From assembly GCA_013423325.1 (NCBI GenBank), contig BLJB01000674.1, forward strand, positions 1-29,446: a stretch of DNA of 29,446 nucleotides. Reading direction: 5' to 3'. A model generated the notes under the pieces. That model was not told the DNA's origin. It worked only from the letters and a program-made list of their open reading frames with translations, and did no database searches. Shown in pieces: positions 1 to 9,380 of this stretch. The stretch is from Usnea hakonensis (lineage: Eukaryota > Ascomycota > Lecanoromycetes > Lecanorales > Parmeliaceae). The translations under genes were made by a program, and so were the position numbers. Numbering within the stretch: the first letter of the stretch is position 1; each line of letters begins with the position of its first letter.

Positions 1-62
1 TCCCGTAATTACCTTTCGAAGTTTAGGTAGACACGACGTATAAATTCAAATTCAAATTCAAA
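1..62 (+). mobile_element. 3' terminus of a Tad1-like LINE entering from the left
   Basis: The first 62 bases resemble the 3' end of LINE E in this window (minus strand, about 12141 to 12085). Both begin cccgtaatta and reach gtataaattc just before a short-repeat tail. I therefore read this as the last bases of a related LINE on the plus strand, whose body lies outside the window. It stops abruptly against the reverse-transcriptase relic of LINE F, so it was probably inserted into F and cut F's 3' half away. Only the non-coding end is present. Family membership rests on about 60 aligned bases, so confidence is moderate. Confidence 0.55.
42..62 (+). repeat. (AAATTC)n tail of LINE
   Basis: Three perfect head-to-tail copies of aaattc followed by aaa. 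This sits where a poly(A) tail would be expected at a LINE 3' end. LINE E has a comparable but different short-repeat tail at 12085-12098. Confidence 0.7.
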
Positions 63-1900
63 CTATATATATTATATTTATAATTATCTTTAGGGCTATC
101 TTAGTAGATTACCCTCTCTATATATCTATTTATTCTAAGGGGAGAAGGTTATATTCCTCTATATAGTTACTAAGTCTCTTAATTATAACTATTTCTAGGG
201 TCTTCCCTAGGATACTTAATAGAATAATTAATTAATATAATTTTAGTTCGAAATAGTTATCTTTATCTAGTTTATAAAGGACTATTATATTAGTAACTTT
301 AAACTCTCTCGAATAATAACCTAGATTTATATATATCTAGAAGAGTCTAATAAATTATAGGAGGGCCTCGCTAGCGATTAATCTTAGGAATTTATTTAAT
401 ATTCTATTTATTTTTAAGGCCTTATTCTATTTAGGGCGGAAAATAGCTACTTTAACCTCTTTCTCTATTAATTCTATAATTATCTCGACTAGGTCTAGAT
501 AGACTATATTTTTGATATTAGTAAGGTCTACTTATAGGGGGGGTAAAAAGAATATTCTTTAAAATATTTTTATTTTATTTTTAAATAATTTTACTAGACC
601 GACTTTTCTATTCTTAAATACTAGGAATTTAAATAATAGTTTTAGATTTATATTATTCTATTTAATTTATTTAGCTAGCCCCTAGATTCCCTTTTATAAT
701 TTTTCTACTTTATAGACCTCTTATCTAAAGTTAAGTATTTTAGCTCTATTAATTACTTTATTCTAGTATTTTAAAGCTATACGCTATTTTTTCTCTTTCC
801 GATTTTTTTAGCTATATTAATATTTAATTATAAAGCGTTTTATTTTCTATATAACTTTATTATAGTTATAGTCTTAGAACGATTAAGCTCTATCTAATAG
901 TTTAGTTTAAAGAATAGTCTCTTCTACTACCTTCTTTAGGCCTATTATAATATTCTCTAAATATTTATCTATTTCTCCTTTAGTCTTTAACTAGCTAAAA
1001 AATAAAGAGTAGACTAGTTTTTAGATTATAGTTTATATAGCTTCTAGCTTTACTATTTTCTATACTCTTCTCTTAATAATAGGGGCTTTTTCTATTAATA
1101 GATTAAACTCTATATATATTAGAAAGTAGTTAGAGCCTATCTATAGATCTAGATATATTCTATATAATTTTATTATCTCCGTTAATTTCGATATTATAAA
1201 GATAAGGTCTATAATACTTTTACTATCCCTTGCTTTCTAGATTATAGAGTTCTTAAGAAGTATAAATTTTATATCTACCTCTATAATTATCTTTAATAGT
1301 TTATCTATTTCTCTATAATAGCTAAACCTTCTATAGTTATTTTAGTTTAGATAATAGAGGTTAAAGTCTCCTATTATTATTTATTCCCCTTATTCCTAGA
1401 CCTCTTTTTTTAATATTAGAAGGCTTAATAGATTATTAATAGTAACTAGGGATAAACTAGAGTTATATATATTAAGGATCTAAATTACCTTTTTTTTAGC
1501 GGCCTTATCTTTTTCTTTAAACTTTATAATAATAGTATAGATATCTTTAGATAGAGATATCTCTTTCTATATATTAATATTAATTCTCTTATTAATATAG
1601 AAATATACCTTTATATCTATTTTACTTCTATATAATAGAAAGAATTCGCTAGTTCTAGAGTTATATAATAACTTTATATATATATTCTACTAAGGTTCTT
1701 AGATTACTAAGATATTAACTTACTTTATTTCTAGATTATTAAATAGTATTATTATTATTTCTAGTTTACCTTTTATATTATATTATAATATTATTAAGAT
1801 CTAGCTTTCTATTATAGAGAAGTTAATATCTAGAAGTTCTATTTTTAAATATCTTATATCTAGACCTCCTAGATCTTAAATAGTTAGACTACCTCTATTA
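63..1900 (-). pseudogene. LINE F ORF2 relic: endonuclease and start of reverse transcriptase
   Basis: In the living family this product nicks target DNA and reverse transcribes the element RNA. Reading the minus strand from about 1870, the endonuclease shows a degraded LAIQEP-type motif (codons at 1701-1693, the Gln now a TAA), then FYINKR, then an intact GDFN metal-site motif at 1371-1360. A SNYF stretch further on fits the family's SDH region. After a linker, the RT N-terminus is legible near 250-150, with LLSILGKTLE followed by a EEYNLLP block, and ends in the RST region at 63. Only TAA and TAG interrupt the frame, as expected from RIP of Gln and Trp codons. The catalytic FxDD motif of RT lies in the missing part, so the copy is dead twice over. 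The boundary with ORF1 is approximate. Confidence 0.78.
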
Positions 1901-2099
1901 GTTTATAGGTTCCTATTCTAAATAGGATCTTTAGTAATATTTAGCTAGCCTCTTTTATTATAAACCTTCTTAGTCTTTTTATTTTAGGAGCTTTTCTAAA
2001 TATTCTATAATCTTCTTTTTTACGACCGCTTTCTATATTAATTATATCTTATATTCTCTTTTTTCTAGATAGGATTATTATAAATCTATTAATAGTTTT

Positions 2100-3479
2100 T
2101 AACGCTTTAGTAGGCTTTACCCCTTCTAGATTAGAGATTATTATTAGCCTTAATATTAGCTTTCTTATAACCTTTTTAATCTTTTATCTCTTTTTTAAAT
2201 ATATTCTCTAATACGCTATATAGCCATTATTACTATATATTATATATATTTTATAGGCTTCTAGAGCTATCTTACTATACTCTCTAATATTATATTTTTA
2301 GTTATACTTAATATATCTAGTCTTATTTTTATAGTAGGTAGCTATATAGTCTTACTCTTAATAATTAAAGTACTATACCGCTTTATATATATAATATAAT
2401 ATCTCCTTTATTTTCTTTATTTTAACTAGGTCTTTTAATACTAGTCTAAAGGCTATTTCTTCTATAGTAATATTAATAATTAATAATAAATACCTTTTTT
2501 TACCCCCTTCTAGAACCGGTCTCCTCGCGCTTACTATCTATTTCGCCTTTACTATATTAAGGCCTAGATATAGTCTCCTATTATTCTCTTATATCTTCTT
2601 TTTTACGGCTTCCTTATTCTCTATATCTATTATTTTAATCTTTATTCTATATATTATTATAATATAGATCCTCTTTACTATTTTTACGATCTTAAATTTT
2701 TTAATAGTCTAGATTAGGTCTTCTTTTAGGAGCTTTTTCGCCTTTATACTAGCTATCTAGAATTCTATATCTCTACTCTTTAATTATCGCGCTATTATAA
2801 TATTTTTTAATATATATCTTACTATCTTAAAGGATATAATAAGGTTTTTATTAATTATTTTTATAATAGATATTCTTTCCCCTTTCTTCTCTATTCTAAT
2901 TAGAAATTATTTTATCTATTTAGACTTTTCTATTATCTTTTTCTAGATTTATATTATTAGCCCTCTTCTTAAGTCCTATATTAGTAACCCTATAAAGGGG
3001 TTATCTTTACTCTAGTATTCTTTTAGAGAGTTCTAGAGGATTAGAATATTCGCCTTATTATCTATTAGGTTTTAGAATCTATATACTTCCCTCTATATAT
3101 AGATTTTAAGATTAATTTACTATTTTTTAATAAAGATCTAAATACTTTTTAAATTCTTTATATATATTTTCTATATAGCTATACTTAGCTCTCTAAATAA
3201 TATATTTTTAATAATTTCTAATATAATAATAGTATTATTTATTTATTTCTTTTTATTTATCTAGCTTCTCTTAAGGTTCCTTTTATTAGTTATTCCCTTT
3301 ATTAACTAGTTAAGGGCTTAAATTATATATTCTTAATATATTTTTTCTATTACTATCTTATCTTCTCTACCTTTATTATTTACTCTACTCCCCTCTACCC
3401 TTACCCTAAGTCGCTTACGTACCTCGTACGCCTCGTTGCCGCTGTTAACTATAGATTGGAATGATCGTCCTTCCATCAT
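2100..3479 (-). pseudogene. LINE F ORF1 relic: gag-like protein with CCHC zinc knuckles
   Basis: ORF1 of Tad1-like LINEs encodes an RNA-binding gag-like protein. The start is two adjacent ATG codons at 3479-3474, within un-RIPped sequence. The first 30 or so residues (MMEGRSFQSIVNSG, then a basic RKRLRVRV stretch) are intact, and the first stop falls just after RIPped DNA begins near 3350. Near the C-terminus (about 2390-2220) a zinc-knuckle array is visible with its cysteines and histidines turned to Tyr: spacing fits CxxC, a GHIA-type segment, CxxxxxC, CxxC and a final REC block. All stops are TAA or TAG. The C-terminal limit is approximate. Codon 1 is chosen because the first residues sit in clean sequence directly below the leader repeats. 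Confidence 0.7.
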
Positions 3480-3534
3480 CTTATCAGATCCTTTTATATA
3501 TTATAAACTCTTTTATTAAGCTCTTTTAAAATAT

Positions 3535-3581
3535 CGCCCTCCTCACGCTCCTTCTATCGCCCTCCTTACGCTCCTTCTATC
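3535..3581. repeat. 23-bp minisatellite in LINE F leader, left part
   Basis: Two adjacent 23-bp units (3535-3557 and 3558-3580) starting cgccct and ending ccttctat, differing at one base. Four further units continue at 5046 after element T, so T split one array. The repeats lie directly upstream of LINE F ORF1 on the minus strand and keep CA dinucleotides. Confidence 0.85.
3577..3581. other. 5-bp target-site duplication of element T, left copy
   Basis: The bases ctatc just before the left terminal repeat recur at 5042-5046 just after the right one. Five bases is the usual duplication length for LTR retroelement integrases. The same pentamer occurs in most minisatellite units, so the match alone is weaker evidence than in unique DNA. 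Confidence 0.85.
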
Positions 3582-3725
3582 TGTTACGGATATCCTCCAC
3601 AGGATATGTGCGGAGCCTCATAGGGCTTAGCGAGCCTTGGCGCCTTGGCATTGCGGCCATGAGGAGGATTCGTATTATTATATTATTATCTATACATATG
3701 ACACCACTCATATCGTTTCCTGACA
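3582..3725 (+). repeat. Element T left LTR (144 bp)
   Basis: Starts TGTTACGGATATCC and ends TTTCCTGACA, so it has canonical TG...CA ends. It matches 4874-5041 base for base except that it lacks 24 bases found there at 4966-4989. Confidence 0.88.
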
Positions 3726-3727
3726 AA

Positions 3728-3740
3728 TGGTAGTCACACC
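3728..3740 (+). other. Candidate primer-binding site of element T
   Basis: The sequence tggtagtcacacc begins two bases after the left LTR. TGG at this place fits pairing with the CCA end of a tRNA. I cannot name the tRNA without the host's tRNA set. Confidence 0.4.
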
Positions 3741-3996
3741 TGGGCGATAATATCGTCCTTGCGCAGCTCTATTCAAGCCGCTCACAAACCAGTGCCTTCA
3801 GTCCCAAAGGCCTCTTACAACACTCGTCTACACGGTAACACGTGCATCGCCCTCCTAATTCAGTGCTCTTATCCCAGGGCCACAAACCAGCCTCAACACC
3901 AGATTCGCTCATCTACCAGTACTCACATGTCCCTGAGTCCCTGACCGAGACCCCCAAAGCGATCCTTTCAATAGGCCATTCGCTATCCCATTCGCC

Positions 3997-4524
3997 ATGG
4001 ATCCACCTGTCTTCGTGCCCATGCCTGGTTTCACTACAGATCAGACAGTCTATGTACGGGCCTACATTTGGTCATCGATCCAGATATCAATGGACTGGAA
4101 ACCGACACTAAATGCGGCATTTAATGAGTACTTTGGCCTACCTCCACTACAGCCATTACCACCACTACGAAATTTGTGGCCTCAGCAATCCACTCCGCCT
4201 GCTCCGCAAGAGGTAAAGAAAGAGGAGGTCAAACAGCCATTATACCAGGCCACTGTGGAGGATGATACGGAGAGCACGGCGGAGAGTACCACGAAGCACG
4301 GCAACAGCATAGCTGGCAATAAGAGCATACTCTCCTCATTCTCATGCCTATGCACCACACGATCTTCTGGGGACCCAGCTGCATGCCTCAGCAACCTCCT
4401 TGCCTCCTCATTTGGCTTCTTTTTCGGCCTTCTCGCCACCTCCCTCGTCTCTTTTTCGGCCTCCCGATTTAGCTACGGCTACATTGAATGCACGGGAAGC
4501 ATGGAAGCCTCAGGCGAAGGATGA
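3997..4524 (+). CDS. Hypothetical 175-residue ORF inside element T
   Basis: This is the longest open frame in the interior of T and the longest in the window. The predicted protein starts MDPPVFVPMPGF, has a proline-rich stretch (about residues 48-70), an acidic and Ser/Thr-rich middle (about 85-105), and a Cys-containing, hydrophobic Phe/Leu/Ser-rich C-terminal part. I recognise no domain, zinc knuckle or catalytic motif. It could be a reduced gag, a captured host fragment, or chance in a GC-normal island; overlapping frames are also open in the first third. No promoter or intron signals were identified. Its position between the two LTRs is the only contextual support. Confidence 0.3.
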   Translation: MDPPVFVPMPGFTTDQTVYVRAYIWSSIQISMDWKPTLNAAFNEYFGLPPLQPLPPLRNLWPQQSTPPAPQEVKKEEVKQPLYQATVEDDTESTAESTTKHGNSIAGNKSILSSFSCLCTTRSSGDPAACLSNLLASSFGFFFGLLATSLVSFSASRFSYGYIECTGSMEASGEG

Positions 4525-4831
4525 ACCACTGCAACAGCAGTCAGAATGACCAGGCATTGACGGAGGACACCGAGCAAGCATGGAAGCACTGTCATTGGTC
4601 AGAAACTCAGCCCTACCAAAGCAGTTTCGATCCGGCAATACCTCGGACAATGCGCCATTCGACTTGTTTTCATAAATTTAGATCACATGGATTCGTGATC
4701 TGCATGCGGAGAGACCCGCACCAAAAGCACCCATTTTCAGCGATTTTCTCACTTCTACCATACACCATTGCCAACCCAGCATAATAAGGCACAGCACCAC
4801 TATCACCACCATGATCACCTCGCTGTCGCTA

Positions 4832-4848
4832 ATAGCCATGGGGGCATG
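4832..4848 (+). other. 17-bp motif shared with element H
   Basis: The sequence atagccatgggggcatg lies 26 bp before the right LTR. Element H carries atagccatgaggacatg at 18027-18043, 22 bp before its own right LTR. Fifteen of 17 bases agree, and both are followed by a T-rich run. Confidence 0.6.
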
Positions 4849-4873
4849 GCCTTTTTTTCTTTTTGTGGGCACT

Positions 4874-5041
4874 TGTTACGGATATCCTCCACAGGATATG
4901 TGCGGAGCCTCATAGGGCTTAGCGAGCCTTGGCGCCTTGGCATTGCGGCCATGAGGAGGATTCGTGTAGATACTCTTTCTTACACACACATTATTATATT
5001 ATTATCTATACATATGACACCACTCATATCGTTTCCTGACA
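4874..5041 (+). repeat. Element T right LTR (168 bp)
   Basis: Same sequence as 3582-3725 but with 24 extra bases at 4966-4989 (gtagatactctttc then an ACAC run). No RIP-type transitions separate the two repeats. Confidence 0.88.
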
Positions 5042-5137
5042 CTATCGCCCTCTTTACGCTCCTTCTATCGCCCTCTTTACGCTCTTTCTATCGCTCTTTT
5101 TACGTTCCTTCTATCGCTCTCCTTACGCTCCTTTTAT
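5042..5137. repeat. 23-bp minisatellite in LINE F leader, right part
   Basis: The first four bases complete the unit split by T. Four full 23-bp units follow at 5046-5068, 5069-5091, 5092-5114 and 5115-5137, then a degenerate start of another. Units drift by C-to-T changes toward the right. Together with 3535-3581 this gives at least six units. The first five bases (ctatc) are also the right target duplication of T. Confidence 0.82.
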
Positions 5138-5140
5138 CGC

Positions 5141-6227
5141 TTTTACTATAGCGACAATTAAAGTCCTTACTATAAAAGATATAGAATATATATTTAAAAT
5201 ATAATTATAATCGTAATATATTAATTAATAGTTTAGAATTTAAAATATATTAAAAGAAGAGATTAAAGGAATAAAATATATTAATTATATCTTTAATAAT
5301 TTAAGTCTATTTCTATAATTATTAATTAGAGATTAAACGATATATTTAGAAACTTTATAGAAGCTACTAGAGACTCGTTAATATTAATTTTAAAAATATA
5401 TTATTAAGACCGATTTTTTTTATCTTTTAAGAGTTTAAGTCTTTTCTAGTAGTTATTAACTAAAAGAAAAAAATTTTAATATAAATATTCTTTAAATATT
5501 AGAATAGATATTAATATAAATTTAAAAGTAGACTAATAGAGATATTAATATTTAGATTCTAATATAGATAAACTCTATATATAGATAAATCTAGATATAA
5601 ATTAAAATAGATAAAATTATATTTTATTATATATAAAAAAAATCGCTTATAAAAACTATTCGATTAATAATTACTATATATTAATAATATAGATCAAAAC
5701 TAGTCTTTATTAATAAATATATTAATTTATTAACTACTAAATAGGATACCCTTAAAAATTATAAATTATTAAATATAAGGAATTTATTAATATTAGTTTT
5801 TATATCTTCTAAAAATTTAAGTTTCTTTATATAATTAATAATTAGAAATAGAAAGAGAGATAAATAGATTCTAATATAAATATAGCTAAATACTTAATAT
5901 AGCGATTTTTAATTAATAAGATAGAAATATTATAATATTATTATTAATAAAAATAGTATTATAATAGTTTCTATAAAATATAGATAGTCTAAATAAGGGA
6001 GATCTCTAATAGTAATATAAAATAAGTAAATCTTATAGAGTATAGTATATAATAGTAACTACTATTAATTTTTAGAATTAAATAAGACTATCTATATAGC
6101 CTAAAAGAATAGTATATATATATTAATATATTAAGAGCTATAAGAAGTTAACTACTTTATAATAAGAATCTAAGACGAAGTAGAGAGTAAGCTAAAATAA
6201 TACTATATATTTAATTTTATAGAAGAT
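5141..6227. other. Unassigned AT-rich RIPped DNA
   Basis: No retroelement domain can be named here. Three imperfect copies of a roughly 47-bp segment containing tttaagt and an attattaatta-like part lie at 5288-5334, 5421-5467 and 5803-5850, which hints at a repeated protein or a satellite-like array. From about 5500 one plus-strand frame is broken only by TAA and TAG, which would fit a RIPped gene, but base composition alone could produce this. If LINE A inserted at 6228, this stretch is continuous with 14127 onward and might hold the 5' LTR or leader of Gypsy element G. That link is inference. Confidence 0.35.
6219..6227. other. Candidate target duplication of the LINE A/B block, left copy
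   Basis: The nonamer atagaagat recurs at 14118-14126, directly after the tail of LINE B. This would place the 5' end of LINE A at 6228. In AT-rich DNA a 9-bp match can arise by chance. Confidence 0.4.
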
Positions 6228-6299
6228 ATATTTAAAGAGTAAATAGCAATTAATTTAAATAATAATTAATTTTATTTACTAATTATATAAAGCCCTAGT

Positions 6300-8640
6300 C
6301 TAGAGGAATAGTCTAAGCTAAGTATAAAAGTAACCTCAAAGTAATTATAGGGTATAAACTAGGTAGAGGGCCTAAAGAGTAGGATTCCGACCTTCTAAAT
6401 CGATCGCTAGCGATTATATACCCGATAGTAGATAAAGCCCCGGGCGTCTCGGGAATCCCTAACTAGTTTCTAAGGTATATAGCCTTATATATTATAGACT
6501 CTCTTACTAGGCTCTTCTAAGTCTACTTTAATCTAGAATACTACTTAAGATTCTTTACGGAGGCTAATATAGTAATATTAAAAAAGTCGAATAAATCTAA
6601 CTATTTAAAATTTAAAGTATATTAACTAATAGTCTTATTTAATACCCTAGATAAAGTATTAAAAATAGTAATTTCGAAATAACTAGTAAGACTAGTAGAA
6701 AGCTATAGTCTTCTCTCTTAATAGTAAATAGAGATAAAAAAAGATAGATTAATAGAAATAGTACTAAAATTATTAATAGATATAATTTATATTATATAAA
6801 ACTATAGTATTATTAATAGTAGAAAAGTCGCTAATTTATTTTTACTAGATATTATAAGTACCTTTAATAATATCTTATATAAGAGACTCCTCTATAATTT
6901 AAAAAAAAGGAGAGTCTTAAAAAAGATAGTAATATAAATATCTAGCTTCTTTATAAATAAGGTAATATTTATAATATTAGAGAGCTAGATAAGCCTAATA
7001 AAAATAGTAGAGACTAGTATTCTTTAGAAATTATTACTCTCTTCTATATTATTCCTCTTTTTTAATATTCTTCTAATTAAATAATATATAAGAGCTACTC
7101 TCTTTATTTAAATAAAAGGTTTTATTAATAATATTTATTTACTAGTATATAGCGGAAGTATAGAAGATAATTATAGAGTACTATATAAGATTTATAATAT
7201 TTATCTTAAATAAACTAGAATATACGGGGTAATATTCGCCTCTAAAAAATATAAGTTAATATATTTAATAAGGAGCCTAAAGAAGTTTAATATAAAGATA
7301 TCTTTAAATTTCGAAAAGATTAAGATAGACTCTAGTTTAAATATAAAAGTACTAGGCTTATATATAAACATTAAACTTTAATAGAGATTATATACTATTT
7401 AGCTAATAGTCTAAATTATAGAATAGAAATAAGCCTTAGAATATCTTATAAACTTAATATAAAGAGCGATATTTACTAGATACTATATAATATATAATAT
7501 AGTAATATACTCGATATTAATATTTATAGTATTAATTTAATACTATCTTTATAGAATAGAAGAATTTTCTTAGAAACTCTTTAAAAAGCTAATTAAGATA
7601 TAAAATAAGTATCTTTATAAAGTAATTAGAATATATAAAATAACTTCTATCTCGATTCTAAAAATAGAGGCTTCGATAGCTCCTCTTAAATATTAACTTA
7701 ATAAATTAATATTATAATATTAAGCTTTATAAGGTATCTATTTTACTATAAAAAAAAATAATAAGTAAATTATTTAATATTTTTAAAATAGTAGAGATAG
7801 GAAAAGAAAAAGAGGATCTATATCTATAATAATAAAAGAGATCTAAGCTTTTAAAGCCCTTAAAGAAAAAAGCTAGAATCTAATAATTATTAATATAAAT
7901 AAAAAAAAGAACTAAATTAATCTATATAAAAATATTAAAGAATATTAGAGTATTAATATTATTAAATAGAAAATATAAAATTAGTTCTAAAAATAGAGAT
8001 CTAAAAAATAGAAAAAATATTAATAAAGAATTTCTATTATAGCGAGAACCTCTATCTAGATAAAGAATTTATATAATAATAAATTTAATTATTATAAAAT
8101 ATTAAAGAAAACTAAAAGTTTAATTACTATCTAAATAAAAAATAATAAAATTAGGCTTAATATATTCCTTAATAGAATAAAGGTTCTAGATATTAATTCT
8201 AATTATAAATATAAATAGGGAAGATAGAATATTAAGTATATCCTCCTCTTCTATTTAAAATTACGAGAGGATAGATTATAGCTACTTATAAAAGCGGGTA
8301 TTAGAAACTTCTAGATAATACTAATTATAATTAAAAGAATCTAAATAATAAAATAATAGATAATTAACTCTAACTAGTTAAATAATTTTAAGTTAATTAA
8401 TAAATAATTTTAATAGTTAAGATTACCCTTTAGAGTAGAGAAGATTATTAAGTTTAAAAAGAATAAATAAAAAAATAATTATATCTACTTCTAAAGATAA
8501 AAGTAATTAGAGATATAAAAATTAAAGAATAGAAAAATTAATATAAAAAAATAGAGAGATATATAATAATATAATAAGGCTCCTAAAGAGTATAGTAAAA
8601 AGAAGAGTATATTATTTAATTAAAATTTTTATTTAGAGAT
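6300..8640 (+). pseudogene. LINE A ORF2 relic: reverse transcriptase and C-terminal domain
   Basis: The relic shows RT blocks in order: a KAPGVSGIPN motif near 6445-6475, the block ending in ILKKSNKSNY near 6580, LFNTLDKVLK near 6640, a DIISTFNNI stretch (from LDxxGAFDNV) near 6850, and SSILFLFFNI near 7045. The catalytic FxDD motif is now FINN at 7121-7132, then LLVYSGS. A KKYKLIY and LNIKVLGLYI thumb region follows. A KYILLFYLKLRED segment near 8235-8275 fits the HxLLxC-type end of these ORFs. Stops are all TAA or TAG. The Asp-to-Asn changes at the active site are GpA-strand RIP transitions, so the enzyme could not work. Confidence 0.8.
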
Positions 8641-8734
8641 TTATTTTTAGATTTCTTTAACGCTTAACTCTACTAGTTTAATATTATAGTTACCTTTATT
8701 AGCTTATATTAAGTAGCTAGTATAGGCGTATAAA

Positions 8735-8754
8735 ATAATTAATTAATTAATTAA
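8735..8754 (+). repeat. Tetranucleotide tail of LINE A
   Basis: A run of AATT/TAAT units following gcgtataaaa. Homologous tails in C and D still read with C (caatcaat on the LINE strand), so this is a RIPped (CAAT)n tail. Confidence 0.75.
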
Positions 8755-9380
8755 GCTCTTTTAAATTTATTTTAATTTAGAATATTATTCGAGATTCTTT
8801 AAAGAGGCTAATATAATAATATTAAAAAAACTAAATAAATCTAACTATTTAAAATTTAAAATATATTAATTAATAGCTTTATTTAATATTCTAAATAAAG
8901 TATTAAAAATAATAATTTTAAAATAATTAGTAAAATTAGTAAAAAATTATAATCTTTTTTTTTAATAATAAATAAAGATAAAAAAAGATAGATTAATAAA
9001 AATAGTATTAAAATTATTAATAGATATAATTTATATTATATAGAATTATAATATTACTAATAATAGAAAAGTTACTAATCTATTTTTATTAGATATTATA
9101 AATATTTTTAATAATATCTTATATAAGAGACTTCTCTATAATTTAAAAAAGAGGAAAGTTCTAAAAAAGATAATAAAATAGATATCTAGCTTTTTTATAG
9201 ATAGAGTAATATTTATAATATTAAAAAGCTAGATAAATCTAATAAAGATAATAAAAATTAATATTTTTTAAAAATTATTATTTTCTTCTATATTATTCCT
9301 TTTTTTTAATATCTCTCTAATTAAATAATATATAAGAACTACTCTCCCTATTTAGATAAAAGGTTTTATTAATAATATTT
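8755..9380 (+). mobile_element. LINE B, segment 1: RT relic inserted at the tail of LINE A
   Basis: Starts at a position homologous to 6511 in LINE A and runs parallel to it through the RT blocks, ending at GFINN, where LINE C interrupts. It is more AT-rich than A, with many CpT and CpC sites also lost. It joins the tail of A with no spacer, so B is a 5'-truncated copy that landed in A's (CAAT)n tail. The remaining parts of B are at 10684-12084 and 13888-14119. Confidence 0.8.
9368..9380. other. 13-bp target duplication of LINE C, left copy
   Basis: The sequence attaataatattt is repeated at 10684-10696. Removing 9381-10683 plus one copy restores the continuous RT frame seen in LINE A at 7124-7136. 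Confidence 0.9.

Larger units (their letters stand above)
3582..5041 (+). mobile_element. Element T: miniature LTR retrotransposon (TRIM-like), not RIPped
   Basis: A 1460-bp unit with direct terminal repeats that begin TGTTACGG and end CCTGACA, flanked by the duplication ctatc. The 144- and 168-bp repeats are identical apart from one 24-bp length difference. The 1.15-kb interior has no reverse transcriptase, protease or integrase, so the element must be non-autonomous and rely on another element's enzymes. A TGG-starting primer-site candidate lies 2 bp inside the left repeat, which favours plus orientation; no clear polypurine tract precedes the right repeat. Normal CA and TG content shows it escaped RIP, through youth or through terminal repeats too short to trigger it. 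It could also be an internally deleted copy of a larger element. Confidence 0.85.
63..5140 (-). mobile_element. LINE F: Tad1-like non-LTR retrotransposon, 3' truncated, RIPped, interrupted by T
   Basis: A non-LTR retrotransposon read on the minus strand. In order it has a leader with a 23-bp tandem repeat (5137-5042 and 3581-3535), a gag-like ORF1 from 3479, an apurinic-type endonuclease with QEP- and GDFN-type motifs, and the N-terminal part of the reverse transcriptase, which stops at 63. The rest of RT and the 3' end are missing, apparently because another LINE lies at 1-62. The 1460-bp element T sits in its leader. Almost every CA and TG has been lost from 63 to about 3400, whereas the leader keeps normal dinucleotides. 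The 5' limit near 5140 is inferred from the end of the minisatellite; no target duplication can be defined. Confidence 0.8.
6228..8754 (+). mobile_element. LINE A: 5'-truncated Tad1-like retrotransposon with (CAAT)n-type tail
   Basis: A non-LTR element whose sequence from about 6415 matches LINE D on the other strand and LINEs B and C. It holds the reverse transcriptase, the C-terminal region and a 3' UTR, and ends in a tail of TAAT units (8735-8754), which is what RIP makes of (CAAT)n. No endonuclease motif is visible, so the copy is 5' truncated; the 5' end at 6228 rests on a 9-bp repeat shared with 14118-14126. LINE B begins exactly at the end of this tail. Confidence 0.75.

Noticed and set aside
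3759..4111. Two overlapping plus-strand frames (61 and 89 codons) at the start of T's interior
   Set aside because: Low-complexity, no domain, and mutually overlapping; treated as chance frames.
4182..4439. Open frame of 85 codons on the minus strand inside element T
   Set aside because: It overlaps the longer plus-strand frame 3997-4524, has no recognisable motif, and arises easily in this GC-normal island.
4488..5151. Further frames of 98 (plus), 64 (minus) and 127 (plus) codons near the right end of T
   Set aside because: They run through the LTR or into the minisatellite, where the translation merely repeats the 23-bp unit; not credible genes.
5141..6227. Ankyrin-like repeat gene
   Set aside because: Repeat spacing near 130 bp is suggestive, but no conserved ankyrin residues could be read in any frame.
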